From Selenomonas ruminantium subsp. lactilytica TAM6421 (GTDB lineage: Bacteria; Bacillota; Negativicutes; Selenomonadales; Selenomonadaceae), in assembly GCF_000284095.1 (NCBI RefSeq), contig NC_017068.1:1240001-1304000 (forward strand): 64,000 bases of DNA, given 5' to 3'. The translations under genes and the position numbers were made by a program. Below the pieces are notes generated by a model. The model was not told where the DNA came from, made no database searches, and saw only the letters and a program-made list of their open reading frames with translations. Position 1 is the stretch's first letter, and each line of letters starts with the position of its first letter. Shown here piece by piece: positions 8,645 to 16,950 of the stretch.

Positions 8645-9868
8645 TCACGCCCAATCCTGTCGGGGAACTTTGATCCGTACGGTGGTTCCTTTGCCAGGGG
8701 AGGAGCTTATGCTCAGTTCGGCACCGGCAGACCGGGCGCCTTCTTTCATGAAGTCCAGACCGAAATGGTGGCGGGAATCTCCCTCCTCAGCTGCAAGGTC
8801 AGCTTTTTCCTGCAGGTCAAAGCCTTTTCCCTCATCTTTGATCACGATATTGAGGGCATTGGCTGCATAGTTGATATCGATGCTGCCCTTTGTCTGGCCG
8901 GAATGATGCAGGATATTGCTCAAGGATTCTTGGACTGTCCGGTAAATCATGATTTCCACATGTTTGGGCAGGGGATATTCCTGGCCGTTGAGGCTGTAAT
9001 CGATATGCAAGGTCTGTTTGTCTCTATGGGTGGTGCAGAGCTGGTGGATGGCAAAGGCCAGTCCCTTGTCGTCCAAGGCCATGGGGCGCATATCAAAAAT
9101 CACCTGTCTGGTATCGGACAGACAATTCTTGATGTTGTCGCTAGTATCGTCGATGGCATGGGCAGTGCCTTCCAGATCACCGTCAGCCAGTGCCAGCTTG
9201 CAGATGCGCAGCTGCATCAGGGCTGCGGCCAGTCCCTGGGCGACAGTGTCATGAAGATTGCGGGAAATGCGCTTTCGTTCCTCTTCATGGGCCATGATCA
9301 CGTGTTCGCCGATGGATTGGCATTTCTGTGTGAACTCGACCTGCTGGGTTATCTTGTTGAACTGGGAACTCAGATAGGTGGCAACAGAGCCGATGGCCAG
9401 TGTCATGTTTTCGGACTGCTCCAGCAATCCCTCCAGGCGGCGGAGACTGAGTTCCAGTTCATCCCGCTGCTGGCGCAGATGTTCTTCTTTTTGCCGGGCA
9501 TACTGCAGCTTATCCAGCATGAATGCGACTTCGCCATACAGATCCTGCATATCTTCTGTAGAAAAAGCCTTGCTGGCAGCTGCCAGGCTCTGTTTTCCCA
9601 GCTGCGTCTTGTTTTCCAGATAATCCACATTGGCGATGACCTCAATCAGTTTTCCCTTTATGTCGGCAAGCTGCTTTCTTTGGAAATCCACCTCTTTGCG
9701 AGCCGCCTCGCTGATTGAAAACATCTGCGTCTTGTTTTTTTCTACGGTTTGCAGGGTTGTACGGTATATTTCCTTTAATTTCAACGTGTCGGCTGAAATT
9801 TTTTCGATGTCCTCCAAAGAGATCATCTCCCTTCTGATTTTGGTCAAATGTTTATTTTCGACGGGCAA
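8645..9868 (-). CDS. DegS-like cytoplasmic sensor histidine kinase
   Basis: Soluble two-component kinase of the DegS/NarL-partner type; it would autophosphorylate and pass phosphate to a LuxR-family regulator. There are no membrane helices. The N-terminal 190 residues form a long coiled coil like the DegS sensor region. The HisKA_3 box EEERKRISRNLHDTVAQGL places the phospho-acceptor at His206, followed by DMRPMALDDKGL and an HATPase_c domain with the N-box TVQESLSNILHHS, DEGKGFD and GKGTTVRIKVP. No response regulator gene is adjacent, so it is an orphan here. The start is uncertain: TTG at 9868 has AAAGGAAAA upstream, while TTG at 9817, after AGAAGGGAG with nine-base spacing, aligns better with DegS. 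Confidence 0.88.
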   Translation of the reverse strand: MPVENKHLTKIRREMISLEDIEKISADTLKLKEIYRTTLQTVEKNKTQMFSISEAARKEVDFQRKQLADIKGKLIEVIANVDYLENKTQLGKQSLAAASKAFSTEDMQDLYGEVAFMLDKLQYARQKEEHLRQQRDELELSLRRLEGLLEQSENMTLAIGSVATYLSSQFNKITQQVEFTQKCQSIGEHVIMAHEEERKRISRNLHDTVAQGLAAALMQLRICKLALADGDLEGTAHAIDDTSDNIKNCLSDTRQVIFDMRPMALDDKGLAFAIHQLCTTHRDKQTLHIDYSLNGQEYPLPKHVEIMIYRTVQESLSNILHHSGQTKGSIDINYAANALNIVIKDEGKGFDLQEKADLAAEEGDSRHHFGLDFMKEGARSAGAELSISSSPGKGTTVRIKVPRQDWA

Positions 9869-9913
9869 GGCTGATTTTCCTTTTCTGGCGGAAGAGGTAT
9901 TGCCCTCGTACGG

Positions 9914-9944
9914 AAAAAAGCGTCCTCAATCGGAGGACGCTTTC
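9914..9944 (-). terminator. Terminator overlapping the 3' end of the YihY/BrkB gene
   Basis: Eleven-base-pair stem AAAGCGTCCTC / GAGGACGCTTT, with a T6 run on the minus strand. The left arm encodes the last codons of the gene, so stop codon and terminator overlap. Confidence 0.85.
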
Positions 9945-10855
9945 TGAGCTTGTATGGCAGCTATCTTATGGCGCAGTTCTATCTCATTGAACGCCATCAG
10001 GAATTCAATGCCGTAGATGATGAAGCTGACAATGAATTTGAACCATACGAACAGGGCAAACAACCCAAAGAGAGAGCCGTAGGCAATGCCCATGCCGGGG
10101 ATGAGTGTCATGCACCAGCTGTAGATGCCTGTAGCTGCCAGCCAGAGGAAGGTGACGAGAAGAGCGGTGATAAAGGCCTGCCGGAAGGGCGGCGTATAGG
10201 AATGGGGGGCGAAGATATAGAAGCCGGTGAGCCATACCACCAGAACGACGAAGGGCAGGAATACCCGCAGGAAATTCCATAGCGTGAGGAAAAAGGCGGG
10301 GAAGTGGCTGCTTTCGTTGAGAAGATAGACCAGGGAATTGCCAAAGACGGGCAGCCCCAGGGAAAGGAAGATGACCACCATCAGGCCGAAGGTGAAGATG
10401 ATGCCTTTGGCATATATCAGGATATTATGGCGGTCGTCACGGGCCATGGCCGCAGTATTGGCATAATCAAGGCTGTCTGTGGCTCTGGTGAGGATCACCA
10501 GCCCCTGAACGAAGCTGTAGAGGGAGAAAAGCCCTGTAACCCACATCCATAGCGTGCTGCGGCTGTCCATGATGCGCTTGATATCACCCATCAGGGGCCC
10601 CGCCATGCGGTCGGGCAGGTAATGGGCTGCCATGCCATAAAGTGCATCCACCTGGGTGGCCATGACAAAGAGCATCAGATTCACCGTGAAGACCAGGAAG
10701 GGCAAAAATCCCAGCAGGAAGTAATAGGTCGTGCCTGAGGCCATATCAAACCAACTGGAAATGCGATGGTAATCGATGAACCGCTGATAGAAGAAGTAAA
10801 GCGTTTCCCAAAGGGGCGTAAGCCGCTTCAGCAGGCTTTGCACCAGTTTATCCAT
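9926..10855 (-). CDS. YihY/virulence factor BrkB family membrane protein
   Basis: Inner-membrane protein of unknown biochemical role. The family was once annotated as RNase BN, an assignment no longer accepted for these membrane proteins. The 309 residues contain about six hydrophobic segments. Family landmarks are DMASGTTYYFLLGFLPFLVF near the N-terminus, a conserved Gly/Pro pattern in the middle, and GIAYGSLFGLFALFVWFKF followed by IIYGIEFLMAFNEIE near the end. The ATG is preceded by AAGGTGAG. It lies 55 bases after the RluD-type gene in the same direction; TATACT in that gap could be its own -10 element. Confidence 0.88.
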   Translation of the reverse strand: MDKLVQSLLKRLTPLWETLYFFYQRFIDYHRISSWFDMASGTTYYFLLGFLPFLVFTVNLMLFVMATQVDALYGMAAHYLPDRMAGPLMGDIKRIMDSRSTLWMWVTGLFSLYSFVQGLVILTRATDSLDYANTAAMARDDRHNILIYAKGIIFTFGLMVVIFLSLGLPVFGNSLVYLLNESSHFPAFFLTLWNFLRVFLPFVVLVVWLTGFYIFAPHSYTPPFRQAFITALLVTFLWLAATGIYSWCMTLIPGMGIAYGSLFGLFALFVWFKFIVSFIIYGIEFLMAFNEIELRHKIAAIQAQKASSD

Positions 10856-10910
10856 AAAGTCTCACCTTGCTTTGCTTATGTTTACTATTAAGTATACCAT
10901 AGGAGAGCAC

Positions 10911-11798
10911 TTATTGGCGGTCAAGAGATGCGGTGATCTGCAGAAAATCTGCCGGAGGCGGGGTGGTGATGACCAGTTCCTTTTGTGTCATAGGATGTCT
11001 GAAGCTCAGGCGGAAGGCATGGAGGGCCTGCCGCTGGATCAGATCCATATTGCCGCCGTAGAGGTCATCACCTAATAAGGGATGCCCCAGGTGGGCCATA
11101 TGGACGCGGATCTGATGGGTACGGCCGGTTTCCAATTCCAATTCGATCAGGGAAAGTTTGCCATTGGTCTTTACGGTGCGGTAATGGGTGCGGGCGTCCT
11201 GACCTTCCGGGGAAACCTTGCGCAGGATGATGCTGGGCAAGGACCGGGCAATAGGGGCATCGACAATGCCGTCGGCAGGCGTCAGTTTCCCTTCAATAAT
11301 AGCCTGATATTCCCGTTTGAAATTCTTGCAGCCCTTGGGGGAGAGCAGGTATTGGATCTGGGGTTCCTTGGCCACCAGCAGCAGGCCACTGGTATCCCGA
11401 TCCAGCCGATGGACGGGATGGAAGGCATGGGCCTCGCTTTTGGCGGCGAAATAATGCATCAGCGCATTGCCTACGGTGCCATGGCTTTCCTGCGTGGTGG
11501 GATGTACGAGCTGTCCGGCTGGCTTATTGATGACCAGCAGCCATTCATCCTCGTAGCGGATATCCAGTGGCAGGTCCTCGGCTGCGATGTCTGAGGGACG
11601 CAGGATATCATAGGTAATGATATCGCCAGTTTTCACCTCACTGCGGGCGGCATTGCAGATTTCGCCATTGATGGCAAAGGTGCCGGAATTCTTGATGCGC
11701 TTCCAGATGGTATTGGATATGCCTTGGTTCGCTTTTAAAAACGCCCTGACCGGCATAGAGGTCAGGGCGTCAGCAAGCGTTACTTCAATACGTGTCAT
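10911..11798 (-). CDS. RluA/RluD family pseudouridine synthase
   Basis: Isomerises specific uridines in rRNA or tRNA to pseudouridine. The 295-residue protein has an S4-like N-terminal RNA-binding region, then the catalytic motif HRLDRDTSGLLLVAK (catalytic Asp133), the ELETGRTHQIRVHMAHLGHPLLGDDLYGG motif spread near residues 240-265, and a typical C-terminus. The start ATG overlaps the uracil permease stop (ATGA), so the two are translationally coupled. In B. subtilis a similar gene also neighbours pyrimidine uptake genes, which supports the arrangement. A terminator-like hairpin lies inside codons 10-21. The target position cannot be assigned from sequence. Confidence 0.92.
   Translation of the reverse strand: MTRIEVTLADALTSMPVRAFLKANQGISNTIWKRIKNSGTFAINGEICNAARSEVKTGDIITYDILRPSDIAAEDLPLDIRYEDEWLLVINKPAGQLVHPTTQESHGTVGNALMHYFAAKSEAHAFHPVHRLDRDTSGLLLVAKEPQIQYLLSPKGCKNFKREYQAIIEGKLTPADGIVDAPIARSLPSIILRKVSPEGQDARTHYRTVKTNGKLSLIELELETGRTHQIRVHMAHLGHPLLGDDLYGGNMDLIQRQALHAFRLSFRHPMTQKELVITTPPPADFLQITASLDRQ
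11736..11770 (-). terminator. Terminator-like hairpin inside the pseudouridine synthase coding start
   Basis: Read on the minus strand, an 11-bp perfect stem (11770-11760 with 11751-11741, eight-base loop) is followed directly by TTTTT. It lies 25-60 bases after the uracil permease stop codon, within the first codons of the next gene. Confidence 0.6.
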
Positions 11799-13069
11799 TT
11801 GCTTTCCGTATCATCGGGATTATCGTCAGCTACAGGCTGATGGAATTTCGCAATCAGCTGGAAAGCCAGGGACAGGATGATGGCCACAACCGTAGCTAGG
11901 GACATGCCCTTGAGGGTGATGGTACCAATGGTGATGCTGGCAGTGGACACACCGAGGCCCAGCACGATAGCCGTGAGCATCAGGTTCAGCGGATTGTTGT
12001 AGTCGATATTGCTTTCCGCCAGCACGCGGATACCGGAAGCAGCGATAACACCGAAGAGCAGCAGGGAAACGCCGCCCATGACCGGCGTCGGGATGCTCTG
12101 GATCAGAGCTGCCAGCTTGCCCAGGCAGGACAGGACGATGGCAAAGACGGCTGCGCCGCCGATAACCCAGGTGGAGAACACTTTCGTGATGGCCAATACG
12201 CCGATGTTTTCACCGTAGGTGGTGTTCGGCGTGGAACCGAAGAAGCCGGAGATCACCGTGGAGATACCATTGCCCAGGATGGAGCGGTCAAGTCCCGGAT
12301 CTTTGGCCAGGTCAGCACCCACGATGTTGCCCGTGACGATCAGATGACCGACGTGTTCAGCGATGACCACGAGGGCCGCCGGCAGGATGATCAGGATGGC
12401 ATCGAGATTGAATTCCGGCGTATAGAAGGTGGGCAGGGCGAACCAGGGAGCAGCTTCCACGCTGGCCAGATCCACCAGGCCGCAGGCTGCAGCGATGATA
12501 TAACCGCCGACCACACCCAGGAGAATGGGGATGATGGCGAGGAAACCGCGGCAGGCCACGGAAGCAAATACCGTAATGGCCAAGGTGATCAGGGAAACGA
12601 AAATCGTAGTGCTGTCACCTTTGCCCGTAAGGCCGGCCATATCGGCAGCTGTAGGCATGAGTTCCAAACCGATGACGGCCACGATGGCACCCATGGAAGC
12701 GGGCGGGAAGAGCACGTCAATCCAGTGGGTACCCACGGCCTTGATGAGGAGGCCGACAATACAGAACACGAGACCGACAGCGATAAAACCGCCTAAGGCT
12801 GCTTCGTAACTGTACTGGCCAAGTACCAGGAATACTGGGGACAGGAAGGCGAAGCTGGAGCCTAAGTAAGCGGGAATCTTTCCTTTACATAAGGTCAGGT
12901 ACAGCAAAGTGCCAATGCCGTTGAAGAGCAGTACGGTAGCCGGATTCACATGGAAGAGAATGGGCACCAGCACCGTGGAGCCAAACATGGCGAAGAGGTG
13001 CTGCAGGGAAAGCGGCAGGGTTTCAAGCAGTGGCAGGCGCTCACTGACACCGATGGTACGGTTTTGCAA
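11795..13069 (-). CDS. uraA: Uracil permease (nucleobase:cation symporter-2 family)
   Basis: Proton-coupled uracil uptake across the inner membrane for pyrimidine salvage. It has about 14 hydrophobic segments. Family landmarks include QHLFAMFGSTVLVPILF at the N-terminus, IPAYLGSSFAFLSPV, the substrate motif VALVVIAEHVGHL-type near the middle, and GNGISTVISGFFGSTPNTTYGENIG. I choose the TTG at 13069, nine bases after AAGGAG. An in-frame ATG at 13141 would lie at the -35 of a well-formed promoter, so it cannot be translated from that transcript. The resulting protein is 424 residues. The stop overlaps the start of the pseudouridine synthase gene. A PyrR attenuator is not evident in the short leader. 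Confidence 0.93.
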   Translation of the reverse strand: MQNRTIGVSERLPLLETLPLSLQHLFAMFGSTVLVPILFHVNPATVLLFNGIGTLLYLTLCKGKIPAYLGSSFAFLSPVFLVLGQYSYEAALGGFIAVGLVFCIVGLLIKAVGTHWIDVLFPPASMGAIVAVIGLELMPTAADMAGLTGKGDSTTIFVSLITLAITVFASVACRGFLAIIPILLGVVGGYIIAAACGLVDLASVEAAPWFALPTFYTPEFNLDAILIILPAALVVIAEHVGHLIVTGNIVGADLAKDPGLDRSILGNGISTVISGFFGSTPNTTYGENIGVLAITKVFSTWVIGGAAVFAIVLSCLGKLAALIQSIPTPVMGGVSLLLFGVIAASGIRVLAESNIDYNNPLNLMLTAIVLGLGVSTASITIGTITLKGMSLATVVAIILSLAFQLIAKFHQPVADDNPDDTESK

Positions 13070-13112
13070 AATGATACACTCCTTAAAATAAATGGGTAAA
13101 TAAATCTCTAAT

Positions 13113-13141
13113 ACTATAGCACAAAAGGGACTTATGTCCAA
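13113..13141 (-). promoter_or_regulatory. Promoter of the uracil permease operon
   Basis: On the minus strand, TTGGAC (13141-13136), a 17-base spacer and TATAGT (13118-13113). It fixes the permease start as downstream of about 13105. The rest of 13142-13282 is AT-rich with nothing else recognised. Confidence 0.75.
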
Positions 13142-13282
13142 TAATAGGTTGCTTGCAATTAAAAACCGAAAATATTTATCATTTTGCGAGCGAAAAATTC
13201 TCTAAAATGGTATCTTTGTAACATGAAAAGTAAAATGTGTTTCTTGCAAATGAACAATTTTACATAATTTGACGAAAATTTA

Positions 13283-13311
13283 TAGACATGTGCCTTTTTT
13301 TAGGGTATAAT
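13283..13311 (+). promoter_or_regulatory. Promoter of aspartate kinase
   Basis: TAGACA (13283-13288), 17-base spacer, perfect TATAAT (13306-13311). The leader of about 80 bases before the start has no convincing lysine-riboswitch features. Confidence 0.7.
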
Positions 13312-13397
13312 ATGTTTCGATTAAACATCAAGTATACAAAAAAGAAGCGTTCCGTGGCCTGCGGATTTGTTTCTTATGAAAGTTTAGGGGGAGAGTT

Positions 13398-14627
13398 ATG
13401 GCACTTATTGTAAAGAAATTCGGTGGCAGCTCGGTAGCGACCACGGAAAAAATCATGAATATTGCCAAGCGCGTCTTAGGTGAGAAGCAGCCTGGGGACA
13501 AAATCGTGCTGGTGGTTTCTGCGATGGGCGATACCACGGATGATTTGATTGAGTTGGCGGAAGGGATCACGAAAAATCCCTATCAATATACAAGAGAGAT
13601 GGATATGCTCCTGACCACGGGTGAGCAGCAGTCTGCTTCCCTGATGGCCATGGCCTTCAAGACCTTGGGACAGGAAGCTGTATCCCTGACCGGCCCCATG
13701 GCTGGCGTGCAGACTAACGATGTTTACACGAAGGGTCGTATCAAGGATATCCAGCCGGAACGCGTGCATAAGGAATTGGATGCAGGCAAAGTGGTGGTCA
13801 TCACGGGCTTCCAGGGGGCAAACTCTCTGGGCGATTATGTAACGCTGGGCCGTGGCGGCTCCGATACATCTGCCGTGGCTATCGCCGGTGCCCTGAAGGC
13901 AGATTCCTGTGAGATTTTCACGGACGTGGATGGCGTGTATTCTGCTGATCCGCGCATTGTCAAAGGCGCCCGCAAGATGCATGAGATCACCTATCATGAA
14001 ATGCTGGAAATGGCCCGCTTAGGTGCTGGTGTCATGCAGCCGCGTTCCGTGGAAATGGGTGAATACTTCGGCATTCCTATTCATGTACGTTCTACTTTTA
14101 CGACTGATACTGGTACCTTTATTAGGGAGGATTATACGATGGAAGATAAAGATTTTGTGATCAGGGGCGTTGCCCATGATGAAAAAGTAGCTAAGATTGC
14201 TGTTCTGGGCATTCCCAATACGCCGGGCATTGCCCATGAGATCTTCTCCGCACTGGCTGATGCCAACATCGATGTGGATATGATCGTGCAGAGCATCCGC
14301 AATATTGAGAAGAATGTCACGGATATGGTATTCACCGTAGCTGCCGGCGACCTGGCTCAGGCCAAGAAGGTGGTAGACGGCGTAGCCGACAAGCTCAGCG
14401 CTGTGGCTGTGCTGATCGAAGAAGATGTGGCCAAGGTTTCCATCGTTGGCGCTGGTATGCTGGGCAATCCGGGTACAGCTGCCCGCATGTTCGGTGCGCT
14501 GTCCCAGAAGGGCATCAACATCGACATCATCAGCACTTCGGAAATCAGCATTTCCTGCCTGATCAAGGGCAGCCAGCTGAAGGAAGCCGTCAACGCAATC
14601 CACGACGAGTTCTTCCCGAAGAACTAA
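13398..14627 (+). CDS. lysC: Aspartate kinase
   Basis: Phosphorylates aspartate, the first step of lysine, threonine and methionine synthesis. The 409-residue protein starts with VKKFGGSSVAT (the ATP/aspartate loop) and has the TLGRGGSDTSAVA and FTDVDGVYSADPR motifs of the kinase domain. Two ACT domains follow (about residues 265-405) with PGIAHEIFSALADANI and GMLGNPGTAARMFGALSQKGINI, which bind the end-product effector. Its length matches the feedback-regulated class with an internal beta-subunit start; an AGGGAGG-ATG motif near 14139 inside the gene fits such an internal start (seen as TTAGGGAGGATTATACGATG). The gene has its own promoter and terminator. Confidence 0.96.
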   Translation: MALIVKKFGGSSVATTEKIMNIAKRVLGEKQPGDKIVLVVSAMGDTTDDLIELAEGITKNPYQYTREMDMLLTTGEQQSASLMAMAFKTLGQEAVSLTGPMAGVQTNDVYTKGRIKDIQPERVHKELDAGKVVVITGFQGANSLGDYVTLGRGGSDTSAVAIAGALKADSCEIFTDVDGVYSADPRIVKGARKMHEITYHEMLEMARLGAGVMQPRSVEMGEYFGIPIHVRSTFTTDTGTFIREDYTMEDKDFVIRGVAHDEKVAKIAVLGIPNTPGIAHEIFSALADANIDVDMIVQSIRNIEKNVTDMVFTVAAGDLAQAKKVVDGVADKLSAVAVLIEEDVAKVSIVGAGMLGNPGTAARMFGALSQKGINIDIISTSEISISCLIKGSQLKEAVNAIHDEFFPKN

Positions 14628-14636
14628 TAGAGTTTG

Positions 14637-14665
14637 CCTTCCCTTTCGGGGGAAGGTTTTCTTTT
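14637..14665 (+). terminator. Terminator of lysC
   Basis: CCTTCCC / GGGAAGG stem with a six-base loop, then TTTTCTTTT. Confidence 0.85.
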
Positions 14666-14669
14666 ACTA

Positions 14670-14718
14670 CGAAATTTTAGTCAGTCAAGCCGATAGGCGC
14701 AGAATGACTTAGATTTCG
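14670..14718 (+). promoter_or_regulatory. Imperfect inverted repeat in the aminotransferase leader
   Basis: CGAAATTTTAGTC (14670-14682) faces GACTTAGATTTCG (14706-14718), 13 positions with one wobble and one mismatch. Further down, around 14760-14780, ATACATACACATGTATGG looks partly palindromic. Both lie in the 200-base gap before the aminotransferase and could be operator or leader structure. I recognise no known riboswitch. Confidence 0.35.
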
Positions 14719-14871
14719 TGTAAGTGCGTAGATTGTAGTCAATTTCGCAAAAATATTGTATACATACACATGTATGGGTAGACAGGACAGAAAGAAACAG
14801 TTATTATATTACCTGTGAGTAGATTTTAGGTCTTAGTAAATGTTTATGGTGTTTGAGAGGAGAGCTTGTTT

Positions 14872-16113
14872 ATGACAATGGCAGCCAGCCATGCGGCAGA
14901 TAAGAAGTTACGGGATGCGATTTTTGGAGCCACGGCGGCCTGCAACAAAGCAGCAGAAAAACATGGTTTGGATAAGGTTACCAATGCCACCATCGGCATG
15001 ATGATGAATGATCAGGGCGGTTTGGCCGTTCTGCCTACGGTGGAGAAAGTTTACCGCAATCTGCAGACGGAAGAGATGTTCCGCTATGCTCCGATTGCCG
15101 GTCTGCCGGCTTATCTGGCCGAAGTGGAGAAGCTGTTCTTTGCTGACAACCGTCCGGAAGGCTTCATTGCTTCCTGCGCTACCGCCGGTGGCACCGGGGC
15201 TATCCACCATGCTGTAGCCAACTATGCAGAACGGGGCACGAAGGTGCTGACCTCTGACTGGTTCTGGGGCACTTATAACGTCATCTGCAACGAATGCGGC
15301 TGCAAGCTGGTCAACTACAAGCTCTTCGATCAGGACAACAATTTCAATATCTCCGCCTATGCAGACAAGGTAGCGGAAATCTTCCAGGAACAGGACAGCC
15401 TGCTGGTCATCATCAATACGCCGGCTCACAATCCTACGGGCTTCAGCCTGACGGAAGAGGATTGGGATCAGGTTCTGGCCCTGGCCAAGAAATATGCTGC
15501 CAAGGGCAAGAAGATGAGCATCCTGGTGGATATCGCTTATATCGACTTCGCTGGCGAGAAGAATGAAGTTCGCCGCTTCATGAAGAAGTTCGGTAATCTG
15601 CCGGAAAACATCTTCACCATGTTCGCCTTCTCCATGTCCAAGGGCTATACGGCTTATGGCCAGCGCACCGGTGCTCTGGTGGCTGTATCCTCCAGCGAAG
15701 ATGTCATCACGGAGTTCCAGGATATCAACAAATACACGAGCCGTGCTACCTGGTCCAATATCAACCGCGCAGCCATGACCACGCTGGTGAAGATCCAGCA
15801 GGACGAAAACCTGCGTACCCAGTATGAAAACGAGCGCGACAGCTTCTATAAGACCATTCAGAAGCGCGCGGAAGTCTTCATGAAGGAAGCCAAGGAATGC
15901 GGCCTCAATGCCCTGCCTTATAACGGCGGTTTCTTCCTGTCCGTACCGGCTGCAGATCCGCAGGCTGTCTGCAACAAGCTCCATGACGACCTGATCTTCG
16001 CTGTACCTTTGAAGATGGGCGTACGCGTTGCTGCCTGCTGCGTAGCGGAAGAGAAGATGCATGGCGTTGCTGCCAAGGTTCTCAAGGCTCTGCAGGCTGT
16101 GGAGAAGTGGTAA
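14872..16113 (+). CDS. Class I aminotransferase (aspartate/aromatic type)
   Basis: PLP-dependent transaminase. Likely substrates are aspartate or aromatic amino acids with 2-oxoglutarate, judging from the AspC/TyrB-like organisation. The 413-residue protein has ATAGGTGAIHHA (cofactor phosphate region, about residue 104), NTPAHNPTG (about 182-190) and the Schiff-base lysine in SMSKGYTAYGQRTG (Lys257). I prefer the ATG at 14872, nine bases after AGGAG; an upstream in-frame TTG at 14866 is too close to that site. Neighbouring lysC makes aspartate supply a plausible role. It is monocistronic with a strong 12-bp terminator. Confidence 0.9.
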   Translation: MTMAASHAADKKLRDAIFGATAACNKAAEKHGLDKVTNATIGMMMNDQGGLAVLPTVEKVYRNLQTEEMFRYAPIAGLPAYLAEVEKLFFADNRPEGFIASCATAGGTGAIHHAVANYAERGTKVLTSDWFWGTYNVICNECGCKLVNYKLFDQDNNFNISAYADKVAEIFQEQDSLLVIINTPAHNPTGFSLTEEDWDQVLALAKKYAAKGKKMSILVDIAYIDFAGEKNEVRRFMKKFGNLPENIFTMFAFSMSKGYTAYGQRTGALVAVSSSEDVITEFQDINKYTSRATWSNINRAAMTTLVKIQQDENLRTQYENERDSFYKTIQKRAEVFMKEAKECGLNALPYNGGFFLSVPAADPQAVCNKLHDDLIFAVPLKMGVRVAACCVAEEKMHGVAAKVLKALQAVEKW

Positions 16114-16120
16114 GACATCA

Positions 16121-16153
16121 GTTTGACCGGTCAGATTGACCGTCAGCTGTGAG
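16121..16153. repeat. TTTGACC/GGTCA repeat, related to the TTTGAC family
   Basis: GTTTGACCGGTCAGATTGAC followed by CGTCAGCTG lies just after the aminotransferase stop. GTCAGATTGAC is shared with the copy inside ftsK (51953-51963). Confidence 0.5.
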
Positions 16154-16184
16154 AATTTTCCCGAACGAAAATATTTTTTTACGA

Positions 16185-16228
16185 AGGACAACTCCTCTAT
16201 ATAATAGTAGGAGTTGTCCTGTTTTTTT
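16185..16228 (+). terminator. Terminator of the aminotransferase gene
   Basis: Perfect 12-bp stem AGGACAACTCCT / AGGAGTTGTCCT with a 12-base loop, followed by G and T7. Confidence 0.92.
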
Positions 16229-16248
16229 GTATATGTGAAAATTTGCGG

Positions 16249-16277
16249 TTGAACCACAGGACAAATGATGTTATAGT
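16249..16277 (+). promoter_or_regulatory. Promoter of the DUF47-pit operon
   Basis: TTGAAC (16249-16254), 17-base spacer, TATAGT (16272-16277). No clear Pho box seen. Confidence 0.65.
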
Positions 16278-16323
16278 AAACTTGTGTGTATGTGATATTT
16301 CTTTCGGGAGGACGCAGAACAGT

Positions 16324-16950
16324 ATGTTTAAATTCAAAAAAAAGGACAGCGAGTTCTTTGACCTGTTCGTGGAAAGCGCCAATTATTTCTATAAGGGTGC
16401 GCTGATGATGGACGAAGTTATGCTGGATTACAGCAAGGCTACGGATAAGGTCAAGGAGATCATGGATCTTGAACATGAGGCGGATCGTATCAACGATGCC
16501 ATTATTGACAAGCTTAATCTCACCTTTATCACCCCCATTGACCGGGAAGACATTTATGCACTGGCTAACGGCCTTGATGATGGCGTGGATTACCTGCAGG
16601 GCACGCTCCAGCGCATCGTGATGTATCGCACAGGCAAGGCTATGACCGGTGCTGTTTCCCTGACGAAACTCTTGATTGAAGCGACGGAGGAAATCATCCG
16701 TGCGTTCTCCCTGTTGAAGGACATTCGCAAAAATCAGGCGCAGATTCTCGATGCCACCCATAAGATTGCCCAGCTGGAAAGCGAAGGCGACCGGGTGTAT
16801 CGTCATGAAGTGGCCTATCTCTTTGACAAGGAAAAAGATCCCATTGAATTGATCAAATGGAAGGATATACTGGAAAAACTCGAAGACACACTGGATCATT
16901 GCGAGAAACTGTCGGATATGATTCGGGGAGTGGTAATGAAGTATGCATGA
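16324..16950 (+). CDS. DUF47 (PhoU-like) protein paired with a phosphate transporter
   Basis: DUF47 proteins are distant PhoU relatives that form helical bundles and are usually encoded beside PiT transporters, whose activity they are thought to control. The 208-residue protein is almost all helix. It has the MDLEHEADRINDAIIDKL and DREDIYALANGLDDGVDYL blocks, and the repeated ExxxD acidic pattern of PhoU-type metal-binding helices (LESEGDRVYRHEV). The ATG at 16324 follows CGGGAGG; a longer in-frame extension upstream would begin between the -35 and -10 of the promoter and is rejected. Its stop lies inside the start of pit (8-base overlap), so the two are translationally coupled. Confidence 0.92.
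   Translation: MFKFKKKDSEFFDLFVESANYFYKGALMMDEVMLDYSKATDKVKEIMDLEHEADRINDAIIDKLNLTFITPIDREDIYALANGLDDGVDYLQGTLQRIVMYRTGKAMTGAVSLTKLLIEATEEIIRAFSLLKDIRKNQAQILDATHKIAQLESEGDRVYRHEVAYLFDKEKDPIELIKWKDILEKLEDTLDHCEKLSDMIRGVVMKYA

Noticed and set aside
13070-13141. Longer N-terminus for the uracil permease from ATG 13141
   Set aside because: The extra codons would span the -35 and -10 of the minus-strand promoter, and a TTG with AAGGAG at 13069 gives a normal family N-terminus.
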